Assembly: GCF_016107525.1 (NCBI RefSeq)
Contig: NZ_JABASR010000001.1
Location: forward strand, 186,001-250,000
Direction of reading: 5' to 3'
DNA: 64,000 bases
Source of the DNA: Psychrobacter aquimaris
GTDB lineage: Bacteria; Pseudomonadota; Gammaproteobacteria; Pseudomonadales; Moraxellaceae
The notes under the pieces were generated by a model. The model was not told the origin of the DNA. It saw only the letters and a list, made by a program, of their open reading frames with translations, and searched no databases. Of the stretch, positions 1 to 8,513 are shown one piece after another (within the stretch, counting starts at the first letter, position 1; the number at the start of each line of letters is the position of its first letter). Both the position numbers and the translations under genes were made by a program.

Positions 1-136
1 GAAAATGTCTTTTATTTATAGGTCGTCGTCAGCCGAAGGGATGTAGTGAGTTAGATCATTGGCATTAGCGAGTAATTATCGGTAAAGAGTGGTTCGCTAC
101 GTTACGGTGATCATAACTTGATAATGGCAATACATC

Positions 137-712
137 TTAGGTTTTAGGCGATTTATCAGAAGGTTCTTGCTGACGTTTTTGCCAGCTCACGACGGTTTTG
201 TAGCGCCAAACGGCCTTAAATGCTAGTCCACAAATGATGCTGGTTACAACCGCTAATATCGTTAACCCTATACAAAACGCAGCAATCGATACCGTGCCGC
301 GATAAGTAATAAATGGATTTGCGCCATCTGACAGTGCCCATAAGCTAAAATCAGCAATCATTCGACCAATAAGTCGCAGACTAATCATCGGTACATCTAT
401 AATTTTGGCACCGATATAATAGCCTGCATAGAAGATAGGCAAGCTTGTGAGTGGATTGGTAATCCAAGTCAAACCGAGCGCCATAGGCACATTAGCACGA
501 AAAATTAATGATCCGATCAAAGCCAGTAACATCTGCCCCGGCAATGGGAAAAATGCACTAAGCACCCCAATATAGACCGCTTTATTTAAGCTATGACGAT
601 TAAAGTGCCATAATCGTGGATCAGCCAAATGCGGTGCAAATAATTTTAAGGTGCGACTTTCTAGGATTTTCTCTGGCGTAGGAAGCAGGTCTTTCAGACG
701 TTTTTGGGGCAC
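137..712 (-). CDS. DUF2062 domain-containing membrane protein
   Basis: This is a 191-residue integral membrane protein whose sequence looks like the DUF2062 family. An N-terminal soluble stretch is followed by a hydrophobic hairpin at about residues 48-75, containing the small-residue pattern FFPLPGQMLLALIGSL and then NPLTSLPIFYAGYYIG, and a last membrane segment at about 140-165. The C-terminal tail is basic and polar. The start is GTG at 712, chosen because AAAAGGCG sits about five bases upstream. The biochemical role of DUF2062 proteins is not established, so none is assigned. It is transcribed divergently from the comEC-like gene. Family call is fairly secure, function unknown. Confidence 0.8.
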   Translation of the reverse strand: MPQKRLKDLLPTPEKILESRTLKLFAPHLADPRLWHFNRHSLNKAVYIGVLSAFFPLPGQMLLALIGSLIFRANVPMALGLTWITNPLTSLPIFYAGYYIGAKIIDVPMISLRLIGRMIADFSLWALSDGANPFITYRGTVSIAAFCIGLTILAVVTSIICGLAFKAVWRYKTVVSWQKRQQEPSDKSPKT

Positions 713-1036
713 AGGATCGCCTTTTGTAATCGTTAGCTACAGTCCGCTCAATCGCATTGATGGTCTGCTATAAAGTAATATTATTCATAAAACATACAGG
801 TGAGGATATATAGGATAATGATGTCAGACTACCGTTATCGCAATATGTCAATCAGTATAGGGTAATAGTGATATAAATGCTATTGCATGACGTGTCAGTT
901 GTTGTTGCTGGTTTGAATATAAATCTGTGTTTTAGTGTTCCGGTACATTGTCATAATGTTAAGTGGCTATTTATAATCATTAGATGGCTTTAGTTAGCCA
1001 AAAAGTAATATTCACCTCATTAAGCAAGGAGCGCTG
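713..1036. other. Intergenic region between DUF2062 gene and comEC
   Basis: AT-rich divergent intergenic region. I see no gene, RNA or strong hairpin. The only sites I can support are the ribosome binding sites at its two edges: AAGGAG just before the GTG at 1037, and AAAAGGCG for the minus-strand gene. Promoters for both genes should be here but no convincing -35/-10 pair stands out. Confidence 0.5.
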
Positions 1037-4012
1037 GTGTACTGGTTGATTGGTAGCTTGATTATTATCACTATGATGGGTGTCTTGGCGGTCGCGGATA
1101 GTATGGCGATACCAATTAGTCCATTGTTAGTGGATATATTAAATACTCCTATCTTATCCTTATCGCTCATTATTTTTGTCACTATCCTGATAGTTATTGC
1201 CCAGTTTAATGTACCTTCCGCGCAAACCAGTCATCTATCGAAAGATGCTGCTAGTCTCTCTTCACATAATCCTTCACACAACTCTAAACCCTTCTTTCGT
1301 ATCTTAAATCATATTTTAGTCGCTGTATTGGCGGTTGGATTAATCATTGGCAGTGCTCTGCAAGCGCTGATTAGTCATCAGCAAGCAGAATTGACAGCAA
1401 TCACTGAGCCAATGCGTGTACAAGCATTAGTAACCATCGAAGGGATAAGTGATAGTGTCTATGATGTTGCCACGGACAGTAGTTATCGACAAGTTGCCCT
1501 TATTAGTGATATATCACCCTTGGTATCGGCGTTGGCGGTTGAAGATTTAGATGGTATGACCAGTAACTTTCTAAAATACGATAAAAATAGCCTAAGCAAT
1601 AATAAGTTATATAAAAATAACTCAAATAAGAATAATAGCAAAGATATCACGTACCGTGTATTGCTCAACGCTTATCCAAAAAAGTCATCAAAACAATCAT
1701 CCAAGAAAAATTTGGACAATAATCCGTTTGACCGCTTGAATTATTTACAACCTGGCGATCAGCTGTTTATGAGTTTAGCGCTTGCACCACTGGCGACCTC
1801 TGAGCAAGCGTTGAGCAATCCATCTGGTTTTGACAGTTATCGTTGGCTGCGAGGTCGTCATATTGATGGAGTCGCTAATATATTGACCGTTGGCACATCG
1901 ACTGTCACCGATGCTGCATCAACAAAGCCAGCGCCTGCATCTTCTTTAAACCTTCAGCGTTTTCAGACTTATATTAATCAAGGGCGTTGGCAATTACGCC
2001 AGCATTTTTATCAGGATTGGTCCACACAGAGCACAGCAGCGCAACAGGCAAAAGCGGTCACTTTAAGTTTGCTTACAGGTGACCGCAGTTTAATCAATCG
2101 AGAGACCAAAGATCTATATCAGCTGGCTGGTATTTCACATCTGCTTGCTATCTCCGGAACACATGTATTGTTTTTAGCGATTATGCTGGCGGGTGCAGTA
2201 GTGTTGCTTTTTGATCGACTATGGCCAAGTGTTTATCGTTATGTACCGCGTTGGCAAGTGCGCTGGTGGGTGATGATTGCTGCTGCTTTTATTTATGCGC
2301 TATTTACTGGTTTTGATGTACCTGCTGCTCGTACGGCATGGATGTTATTAGCGATAGGTTTGGTACGTTTAACATTATTGCCTATTAGTACGATGCGGGT
2401 GCTGTTTGCATTGGCAGTGTTGATGGCATGGCTTGATCCCTATGTACTATGGCAGGCAGGGTACTGGCTATCTTTTATTGCAGTGGCATTATTACTCAAA
2501 TATGATGATGCGTCATATACGCAATCAGCTGTCGTATCAAAAACGGTATCTGCTCACAGAGCCAGTGTAGTAGCTACTTTGTTCAAGCGTGTTTGGATAA
2601 TCGGTAAACGTGTATTCAAATTACAATTTTGGCTATTTATTACTTTACTGCCTATTACATTGCTATTATTTGCCAAGGCATCACTATGGGGTCTTGTCAT
2701 CAATCTATTTGCGATTGGTTTATTTGGTTGGGTGATTGTGCCGCTTAATTTATTGGCAGGGCTTTGCTATCTTTTATCACCTGCGCTTGCTGATAGTATT
2801 TGGCTGCTCGTTAGCGCCATTGTCGCGAAATTGCATGAACTGATAACATGGCTAACCTCGTTACCAGCATTGTCAGAAGCATGGCTTTATACACCCGTTA
2901 ATGTCGCTATATTACTGATGGTGCTATTAAGTATGTTGCCTTGGCTTTTACCACGAGGGTCTATCAGTCGTTGGCTGGCACTGCCGCCGCTAACCCTATT
3001 AATGATGGCGGTATATGCCAATCAGCAATCACTAACGACGATACCGACCTTGTATATCTTGCCAACAGGTGACCCATATATAAGCGCTACTTTGTTGCAG
3101 TATCCTATTGCCAATGATGAGCAGCCATCCACAACAGATAAGTATGAGAAAAACATCAGCTGGCTATTTTTAGCTGACCATAGACCTAGTGCCGCCCGAA
3201 CGATGCCAAGTAATCTAGTGGCAAATCAGCTTTCGATGACATTAGCGCAGCAGCTGGGTAGCTTGTCAGTTGATACGCTAGAGGGTATTGTTGTACAGAG
3301 TAGTAGTGTTGGATTGACAGATACGCTTACTACTGATAAGAAGCGTTTGGCCTCTCATGCTAGTGCTTCTGAGCTATTACCTTTGACGGTTTTTCAGCTT
3401 AATCAGCGTTTACCTATTAGCCAGTATTGGCAAGCAGGACGCTCTGATCGTTGGTCTGCATTTCAGCAAGCGTATAAAGACACTAGCCAATCCAAGGACA
3501 TGGCGAATATCAGTGTGCAACGCTGTGAACAAGGCAAAACGTGGCAGTTGGGCAATAGTGATTTGTCCATACAAGCATTGACAGGGTGGGGCAAAATAGA
3601 CAGTCCGAGTGTTTGGGATTGTACAGTAGCTATAGATGCCAGCTTGCCCATAAGGGTATTAAAATATAATGCGGCTGATCCACTTAAATCATCACCTGCC
3701 ACTGCGCAAACACTCACATCAAGTATCCAGCCATCGACTTATCAAGCCAATATGCCTCAGGCACGCCTGATATTAAATGCAGATACTCATCAGCGTATTT
3801 GGCAAATGTGGACATTATTATGTTCAGCTGAATCACATAAGCAACCACTCACTTTTAGTAATGTGACATGGCTTGGACATAGCACGTCACAGATAACTAC
3901 CGATGTGATAGAGCGGCAAACAATAAATAAAATGATCGGCTATGATGACAAAATGGTAGAAGCGACGTTGTCTCTAAATGTGGCAGTAGATGCTGCCGAT
4001 ATGACGCCTTAA
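1037..4012 (+). CDS. comEC: ComEC/Rec2 family DNA uptake channel
   Basis: Inner-membrane channel that carries single-stranded DNA into the cytoplasm during natural transformation (known for the family). The 991-residue protein has N-terminal membrane segments, a soluble OB-like region (about 100-290) and then the Competence domain. The hallmark LTGDRSLI...LAGISHLLAISGTHV lies at about residues 345-375, followed by many membrane helices up to about 650. Start is GTG at 1037 with AAGGAG upstream. Two oddities stand out. The C-terminal 300 residues occupy the place of the usual metallo-beta-lactamase-like domain but lack a recognisable HxHxDH motif (ILPTGD and EGIVVQSSS stand where DVGQG and the metal motif are expected). 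An Asn/Lys/Ser-rich insertion, about residues 180-222, interrupts the soluble domain. Confidence 0.88.
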   Translation: MYWLIGSLIIITMMGVLAVADSMAIPISPLLVDILNTPILSLSLIIFVTILIVIAQFNVPSAQTSHLSKDAASLSSHNPSHNSKPFFRILNHILVAVLAVGLIIGSALQALISHQQAELTAITEPMRVQALVTIEGISDSVYDVATDSSYRQVALISDISPLVSALAVEDLDGMTSNFLKYDKNSLSNNKLYKNNSNKNNSKDITYRVLLNAYPKKSSKQSSKKNLDNNPFDRLNYLQPGDQLFMSLALAPLATSEQALSNPSGFDSYRWLRGRHIDGVANILTVGTSTVTDAASTKPAPASSLNLQRFQTYINQGRWQLRQHFYQDWSTQSTAAQQAKAVTLSLLTGDRSLINRETKDLYQLAGISHLLAISGTHVLFLAIMLAGAVVLLFDRLWPSVYRYVPRWQVRWWVMIAAAFIYALFTGFDVPAARTAWMLLAIGLVRLTLLPISTMRVLFALAVLMAWLDPYVLWQAGYWLSFIAVALLLKYDDASYTQSAVVSKTVSAHRASVVATLFKRVWIIGKRVFKLQFWLFITLLPITLLLFAKASLWGLVINLFAIGLFGWVIVPLNLLAGLCYLLSPALADSIWLLVSAIVAKLHELITWLTSLPALSEAWLYTPVNVAILLMVLLSMLPWLLPRGSISRWLALPPLTLLMMAVYANQQSLTTIPTLYILPTGDPYISATLLQYPIANDEQPSTTDKYEKNISWLFLADHRPSAARTMPSNLVANQLSMTLAQQLGSLSVDTLEGIVVQSSSVGLTDTLTTDKKRLASHASASELLPLTVFQLNQRLPISQYWQAGRSDRWSAFQQAYKDTSQSKDMANISVQRCEQGKTWQLGNSDLSIQALTGWGKIDSPSVWDCTVAIDASLPIRVLKYNAADPLKSSPATAQTLTSSIQPSTYQANMPQARLILNADTHQRIWQMWTLLCSAESHKQPLTFSNVTWLGHSTSQITTDVIERQTINKMIGYDDKMVEATLSLNVAVDAADMTP

Positions 4013-4218
4013 AAATATTGCTTACCTGATCAGTGTTACAATATAGTGATATTTCACAGTTATACTATTGAACCCTGACTGAAATACGACCATACTTAGC
4101 AGCCTATTAATATAGATGATTGGGATCGTATTTGGAGTGAGAATCAGCTCCTTATTACTGACTTTATTTCTATTTTATCTTTTTATCGCTTTAGACTGTT
4201 TCTGACTTAGGAAGTTAT

Positions 4219-5277
4219 ATGCCCAACTGGCCACCAGACCCTAACAAACGTCCTGATAATTCGGCAAATCAGCCAGCACCGATGCCGCCGCCAAGCCAGC
4301 CGAGTGGACAAGAATGGCGATTGCTTGAAAACACTTTACTGGCTAGTGTGGTTGAGCAGCGCCGCGCCCGTCGCTGGAGTATCTTTTTTAAACTATTGAC
4401 CTTTGGTTATATTTTACTGATATTTCTAACGCTTGGCCGTAGTTGCAGCAGCAGCGCGCCAACGGGTTTAGATGGTGTCGACACGAGCAAGCCGCATTTA
4501 GCAGTGGTTGAGCTACAAGGTGTTATTAGTAGTGGTGATGTGGCCAATGCTTATGATGTCAATGACGCATTGACCCGCGCTTTTGCAAACAGTAATTCAA
4601 AAGCGGTGGCATTGGATATCAACTCACCTGGCGGCTCACCAGTTCAGTCTGATGAGATTTGGCAGACTATGATGGATTTGCGTCAAGAATATCCAGACAA
4701 AAAACTCTATGCGGTGATTGGTGATATGGGTGCTTCTGGCGCTTATTATGTCGCTTCCGCGGCGGATGAGATTTATGTGAATCCCTCGAGTTTGGTTGGC
4801 TCTATCGGCGTGATTATGCCAAGCTATAATATCGAAGGCTTAATGGATAAGGTCGGCGTAAAAGATCGTACAATCACTGCTGGTGAATACAAGGACATCT
4901 TGAGCTTGTCGCGTCCGTTAACGCCTTATGAAGAAAAACATGTTGAAAAAGTATTGGACAATACCCACAAGCATTTCATTAATGCAGTGAAAGAAGGTCG
5001 CGGTGATCGCCTCAAAAATCCTGAACAAAATAAGCTGTTCTCTGGATTATTCTGGACAGGCGAGCAGTCTATTGAACTTGGATTAGCCGATAAGAAAGGC
5101 AGCATCGCTAGCCTAGAAAAGCAATTAGAGCTGGATAATGTTATCAATTATAGCCCAACAGATCCGTTCCAGTTATTCATGGACCGCTTTGCTGTTAAAT
5201 TGGGTGCGGGCATTGGCTCTAGCGTTAGTCTTGAAGGTTTTTTACCCCAAGAAGAGGGTAATGCAAAGATGCGTTAA
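4219..5277 (+). CDS. sppA: S49 family signal peptide peptidase (SppA-type)
   Basis: Membrane-anchored serine protease that degrades cleaved signal peptides (family knowledge). The protein is 352 residues, the short single-domain form rather than the about 600-residue tandem form of E. coli. A proline-rich cytoplasmic N-terminus precedes one membrane segment at about 53-76. The S49 core follows, with DINSPGGSPVQSDE and the nucleophile Ser173 in GASGAYY. The likely general base is Lys225 in GEYKD. Start ATG has AGGAAG upstream. A strong hairpin with an 11-bp stem follows the gene. Neighbours on the same strand look independently transcribed. Confidence 0.9.
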   Translation: MPNWPPDPNKRPDNSANQPAPMPPPSQPSGQEWRLLENTLLASVVEQRRARRWSIFFKLLTFGYILLIFLTLGRSCSSSAPTGLDGVDTSKPHLAVVELQGVISSGDVANAYDVNDALTRAFANSNSKAVALDINSPGGSPVQSDEIWQTMMDLRQEYPDKKLYAVIGDMGASGAYYVASAADEIYVNPSSLVGSIGVIMPSYNIEGLMDKVGVKDRTITAGEYKDILSLSRPLTPYEEKHVEKVLDNTHKHFINAVKEGRGDRLKNPEQNKLFSGLFWTGEQSIELGLADKKGSIASLEKQLELDNVINYSPTDPFQLFMDRFAVKLGAGIGSSVSLEGFLPQEEGNAKMR

Positions 5278-5314
5278 GCGTTTAATCTTTTAGACATACT
5301 GTGTATGATTGTTG

Positions 5315-5342
5315 AGGCTGAGCATAGGATTATGCTCAGCCT
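5315..5342 (+). terminator. Hairpin terminator after sppA
   Basis: Inverted repeat AGGCTGAGCATA / TATGCTCAGCCT with a 4-base loop lies 40 bases after the sppA stop. The following tract (TTAATTG) is only weakly U-rich, so termination strength is uncertain. Confidence 0.6.
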
Positions 5343-5421
5343 TAATTGTATATAAGATTCAATAATTATAAAAAATACCCTAAATACCTTAGATAGCGAC
5401 TTAAATCGAAGAGAGCTTGTT

Positions 5422-6312
5422 ATGAGTGATGAAATTAATCTGCCAACCTTTACTGCTTTACCTGTCTCTAAAGTAACAAATAAGCCTGTGCTGCATTTTG
5501 CTCATGCTAATGGTATGCCAAGTGCGGTTTATCAGCCATTCTTTGAGAATTTAGCAGAATTTTTTACCATTGAATATATTGCTATGCTGGGTGCGACGCC
5601 TGATTATCCAGTCGATGACCATTGGCGCAGCCTTACACAGCAGATTATTGATAGTGTCAAAAATGCATGTGAAAAGCATGGCGTGACGCAAGTAGTGGCA
5701 GTGGGTCATTCGCTGGGTGCGATGTGTACCTTGCAGGCATTGTATCGTGCGCCGCAGTACTTTGCCCAAGCGGTACTCATGGATCCGCCTTGGATTTATG
5801 GCAAAGTGAGCTTGCTATGGCATTTGGCAAAGACAGCGGATAGATTGCCGATGATGAATAACCGCCTGATGGATAAATTGTCACCAGCTGGCGTGTCTAA
5901 GCATCGCCGTGATGTCTGGGATAGCCGCGTAGATGCGTATGATAAGATGCGGCATAAAGGCTTTTTCAAAAACTTTGATGAGCGTAGCTTTCAAGGCTAT
6001 ATCGAGCATGGGCTACACGAACGTGCGGATGGCAAGGTGACATTGGCGATTCCTAAAGCCAGTGAAGTCGCTGTTTTTCGAACCAATCCATCTTGGTATT
6101 GGCTGGCACCAAATCATGGCCCAAAGCCACCTGTTACTTTGATTATCGGACAAGATAGTATCTTTCTAAAACGCCGATTCCCACAACAAATAAAGTCGCG
6201 TTTGGGTATTCCTTATGAGACACATGCCGGTGGTCATATGTTCCCACTTGAGCATCCAGAGTCGGTCTCGCAGCAAGTATTATCATTGATTGAGCGACAG
6301 TTGCCAAAATAA
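5422..6312 (+). CDS. Alpha/beta fold hydrolase
   Basis: A 296-residue cytoplasmic alpha/beta hydrolase. The oxyanion-side motif HFAHANGMPS is near residue 27 and the nucleophile elbow VGHSLGAM places Ser97 as catalytic serine. The acid is probably in the strand around IIGQDS, and the catalytic histidine in GGHMFPLEHP near residue 273. These residues show an active hydrolase of the esterase/epoxide hydrolase type, but the substrate cannot be read from sequence. Start ATG follows AGAGAG. It lies between sppA and a CPBP protease gene on the same strand, with no clear functional link. Confidence 0.82.
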   Translation: MSDEINLPTFTALPVSKVTNKPVLHFAHANGMPSAVYQPFFENLAEFFTIEYIAMLGATPDYPVDDHWRSLTQQIIDSVKNACEKHGVTQVVAVGHSLGAMCTLQALYRAPQYFAQAVLMDPPWIYGKVSLLWHLAKTADRLPMMNNRLMDKLSPAGVSKHRRDVWDSRVDAYDKMRHKGFFKNFDERSFQGYIEHGLHERADGKVTLAIPKASEVAVFRTNPSWYWLAPNHGPKPPVTLIIGQDSIFLKRRFPQQIKSRLGIPYETHAGGHMFPLEHPESVSQQVLSLIERQLPK

Positions 6313-6380
6313 TCGCTGATTATCATTTACGCTCATGATTGCTTATATTAATGATAGATGCGAGCTGATGAAATATCCGT

Positions 6381-7184
6381 TTGAGTAATGACTTTATGCT
6401 AAAAAATGTTAGTGTTTCGCACAATCTTACTACGCCGTCTAAGCGCACCCCGCTATTTTCGCGACTGGGTGTGTTTCTACTGACTGTTGGCATGCTGATG
6501 GCATTTTTTATCAGTCAGCTGCTAGGCGTGTATATCGCTGGCAAGCTGGTATTACCGGCTGCTAAAAATTCAACCATGGCTGATATTTTCTTTTTCGGCA
6601 GCAACGATGGCACCGTGGTCAGCCTCTCTATTATGATAGGCTGCGTGCTACTGGTTGCTATTAGTCTTTTGGTTATTCGTATAAAAGGCGGCGATAGTCG
6701 TCAGTATTTAGCACTAAAGCCGTTTTCATTTGCTGTGGGTATGGGAATGCTTGGGCTGCTATTGATATTTATGATTGGCAGTCAGGCATTGACTTATTTG
6801 CTTGATAAATCGCCACTGCTTTTCGTCGACCCTTTATATCAGTCTGTCAGCTCAGTATGGCTGTTGATATTTGCAATGGTGATTGTTGCGCCAATCTATG
6901 AAGAGCTGATATTTCGTGGTCTGTTATGGTCGGCGATCGCAGAGCAATTTACCTCGCCAACTTATCCAAAGCACCGAGGGGCAATCGTAGCAAGTGTCGT
7001 GACCAGTTTGATATTTGCGGTGATTCATGTGCAATATGGTATTTATGAAATCAGTACCATCGTGGTATTAGCATTGATATTTTGCTACGCGCGTATCAAG
7101 TCTGGCTCGCTGTTACTGCCGATATTGTTGCACATCGTGAATAATGGGGCGGCGATGTGGCAATATCTTGCGCAAACCGCCTAA
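6381..7184 (+). CDS. CPBP family intramembrane metalloprotease
   Basis: A 267-residue polytopic membrane protein of the CPBP/Abi (CAAX protease-like) family. The signature glutamates are at EELIFRG (Glu174, Glu175 and Arg179), and a second motif FAVIHVQYG supplies His216. A later NN pair in HIVNNGAAMW near the C-terminus completes the usual motif set. About seven or eight membrane segments are visible. Family members process prenylated or other membrane peptides, and bacterial substrates are mostly unknown. The given start is TTG at 6381. An ATG at 6396 is an alternative, and neither has a strong ribosome binding site. Confidence 0.85.
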   Translation: MSNDFMLKNVSVSHNLTTPSKRTPLFSRLGVFLLTVGMLMAFFISQLLGVYIAGKLVLPAAKNSTMADIFFFGSNDGTVVSLSIMIGCVLLVAISLLVIRIKGGDSRQYLALKPFSFAVGMGMLGLLLIFMIGSQALTYLLDKSPLLFVDPLYQSVSSVWLLIFAMVIVAPIYEELIFRGLLWSAIAEQFTSPTYPKHRGAIVASVVTSLIFAVIHVQYGIYEISTIVVLALIFCYARIKSGSLLLPILLHIVNNGAAMWQYLAQTA

Positions 7185-7249
7185 ATGAATAATGGCTATT
7201 TCGGCGTTATTAGTGCACTTTTATAGCCACCGTCATGATGATGGATTTC

Positions 7250-8221
7250 TTAAACATCAGGATTTAGTAGTAATACCTCATCTGCTGCCCGTTTGATATC
7301 GTCGATCGTTAGCTGAGGTTTACCACTCAACGCCTGCCGCCATTTGCGCGCACCCATCAGTCCTTGAAACAACCCTAAATAATGTCTCGTCATCGTTGGG
7401 AGTGCTTCACCGTTAGCAATCTGCGCCTCCAGATAAGGATAAAGCTGCGCTAGGATGTCTGAACGCTTAGGTGCTGGTTTGTCCCATAAGCTATTGGTTT
7501 CTGCTAATAGGTAAGGGTTGTGATAAAACGCGCGCCCAATCATCACGCCATCCACATGCTGCAAATGTGCTTCGATGTCTTTAACGGTATCGATACCGCC
7601 ATTAATCTCGATATCAAGCTGTGGAAAGTCTTGTTTGAGACGATAGACATCCTCATAACGTAGCGGTGGTATCTCGCGATTTTGCTTGGGGCTAAGCCCT
7701 TGCAGCCATGCGGTACGTGCATGGACAATAAAGCGTGTGCAACCCGCTGCTGCCACTTTCTCTACAAAATCCACCATAAACTCATAACTGTCAAAATCAT
7801 CAATACCAATACGATGCTTCACGGTCACGGGGATATCGACTGCTGCTTGCATGTGTTTGACCAAATCAGCGACCGTATTAGGCTCCGCCATCAAACACGC
7901 ACCTATTTTATTATGCTGCACGCGATCAGAGGGGCAGCCAACATTGATGTTGACCTCATCATAGCCATGTTGCTGAGCAAATTCGGCACATTGTGTCATC
8001 TCGCCAATATCTGCCCCGCCCAGTTGTAGTACGAGCGGATGCTCAAGCGTATCAAAGCGCAGATGCCGTGCTCGATTGCCATGTATGAGTGCGTCCGTAC
8101 TGATCATCTCGGTATACAAATAAACATGCGGATTAAAAAGCCGTGCAAAATAACGGTAATCGGTCGTTGTCCAATCGATCATGGGTGCAACTGAGAGTCG
8201 TTTGTTGGTCATATCAACCAT
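7250..8221 (-). CDS. dusA: tRNA-dihydrouridine(20/20a) synthase DusA
   Basis: FMN-dependent enzyme that reduces uridine 20/20a in the D-loop of tRNA. The TIM-barrel protein is 323 residues, normal for DusA. The opening SVAPMIDWTTTDYRYF is typical of DusA, as are LQLGG and the catalytic cysteine Cys96 in NVGCPSDRVQ. GIDTVKDIEAH and DGVMIGRAFYHNP supply the phosphate-binding end. The next in-frame ATG at 8212 (MTNKRLS) is an equally possible start and has no better ribosome binding site. The gene is probably a single transcription unit. Confidence 0.93.
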   Translation of the reverse strand: MVDMTNKRLSVAPMIDWTTTDYRYFARLFNPHVYLYTEMISTDALIHGNRARHLRFDTLEHPLVLQLGGADIGEMTQCAEFAQQHGYDEVNINVGCPSDRVQHNKIGACLMAEPNTVADLVKHMQAAVDIPVTVKHRIGIDDFDSYEFMVDFVEKVAAAGCTRFIVHARTAWLQGLSPKQNREIPPLRYEDVYRLKQDFPQLDIEINGGIDTVKDIEAHLQHVDGVMIGRAFYHNPYLLAETNSLWDKPAPKRSDILAQLYPYLEAQIANGEALPTMTRHYLGLFQGLMGARKWRQALSGKPQLTIDDIKRAADEVLLLNPDV

Positions 8222-8269
8222 GGTTTTTGAGCCTTAATATTTTAATATTGGTGTCTTAAATAAATGAAT

Positions 8270-8303
8270 AAGGCGCAATATATGAGACATGACATTGCAC
8301 CTT
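8270..8303 (-). terminator. Possible terminator downstream of the MFS gene
   Basis: AAGGCGCAAT and ATTGCACCTT form a 10-bp stem with one mismatch. On the minus strand it is followed by T-rich sequence (ATTCATTTATTT). It lies beyond the TA-flanked repeat, so it may be the original terminator of the MFS gene, separated from it by the repeat insertion. Confidence 0.4.
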
Positions 8304-8340
8304 AACTTTAATCGTTATGCGGATAATAGACAGCTATTAG

Positions 8341-8513
8341 TAGGGCATACCCTCACTCTGAAAAAAAGCGACTAAATGGTCTGAAAATGGCTAAATTTTG
8401 CCAAAATACGTCAAAAATCTAGTCAATATCCCGATATCCTCTGTACTATTTTTCTTGTTTGGCTGCAATTTATCTCGTTTTTATTCACATTTTTAAAATG
8501 AGGATACGTCCTA
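8341..8513. mobile_element. MITE-like TA-flanked inverted-repeat element, copy A
   Basis: A 173-bp non-coding segment bounded by imperfect terminal inverted repeats of about 22 bp. The left end reads TAGGGCATACCCTCACTC and the right end, on the other strand, TAGGACGTATCCTCATTT. A TA dinucleotide flanks both outer edges, as expected for a Tc1/mariner-IS630 type target duplication. There is no transposase ORF. The outer TA plus the first element base form the TAG stop codon of the MFS gene. The rest of the 8222-8510 gap holds a hairpin and the dusA upstream region. Confidence 0.5.
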
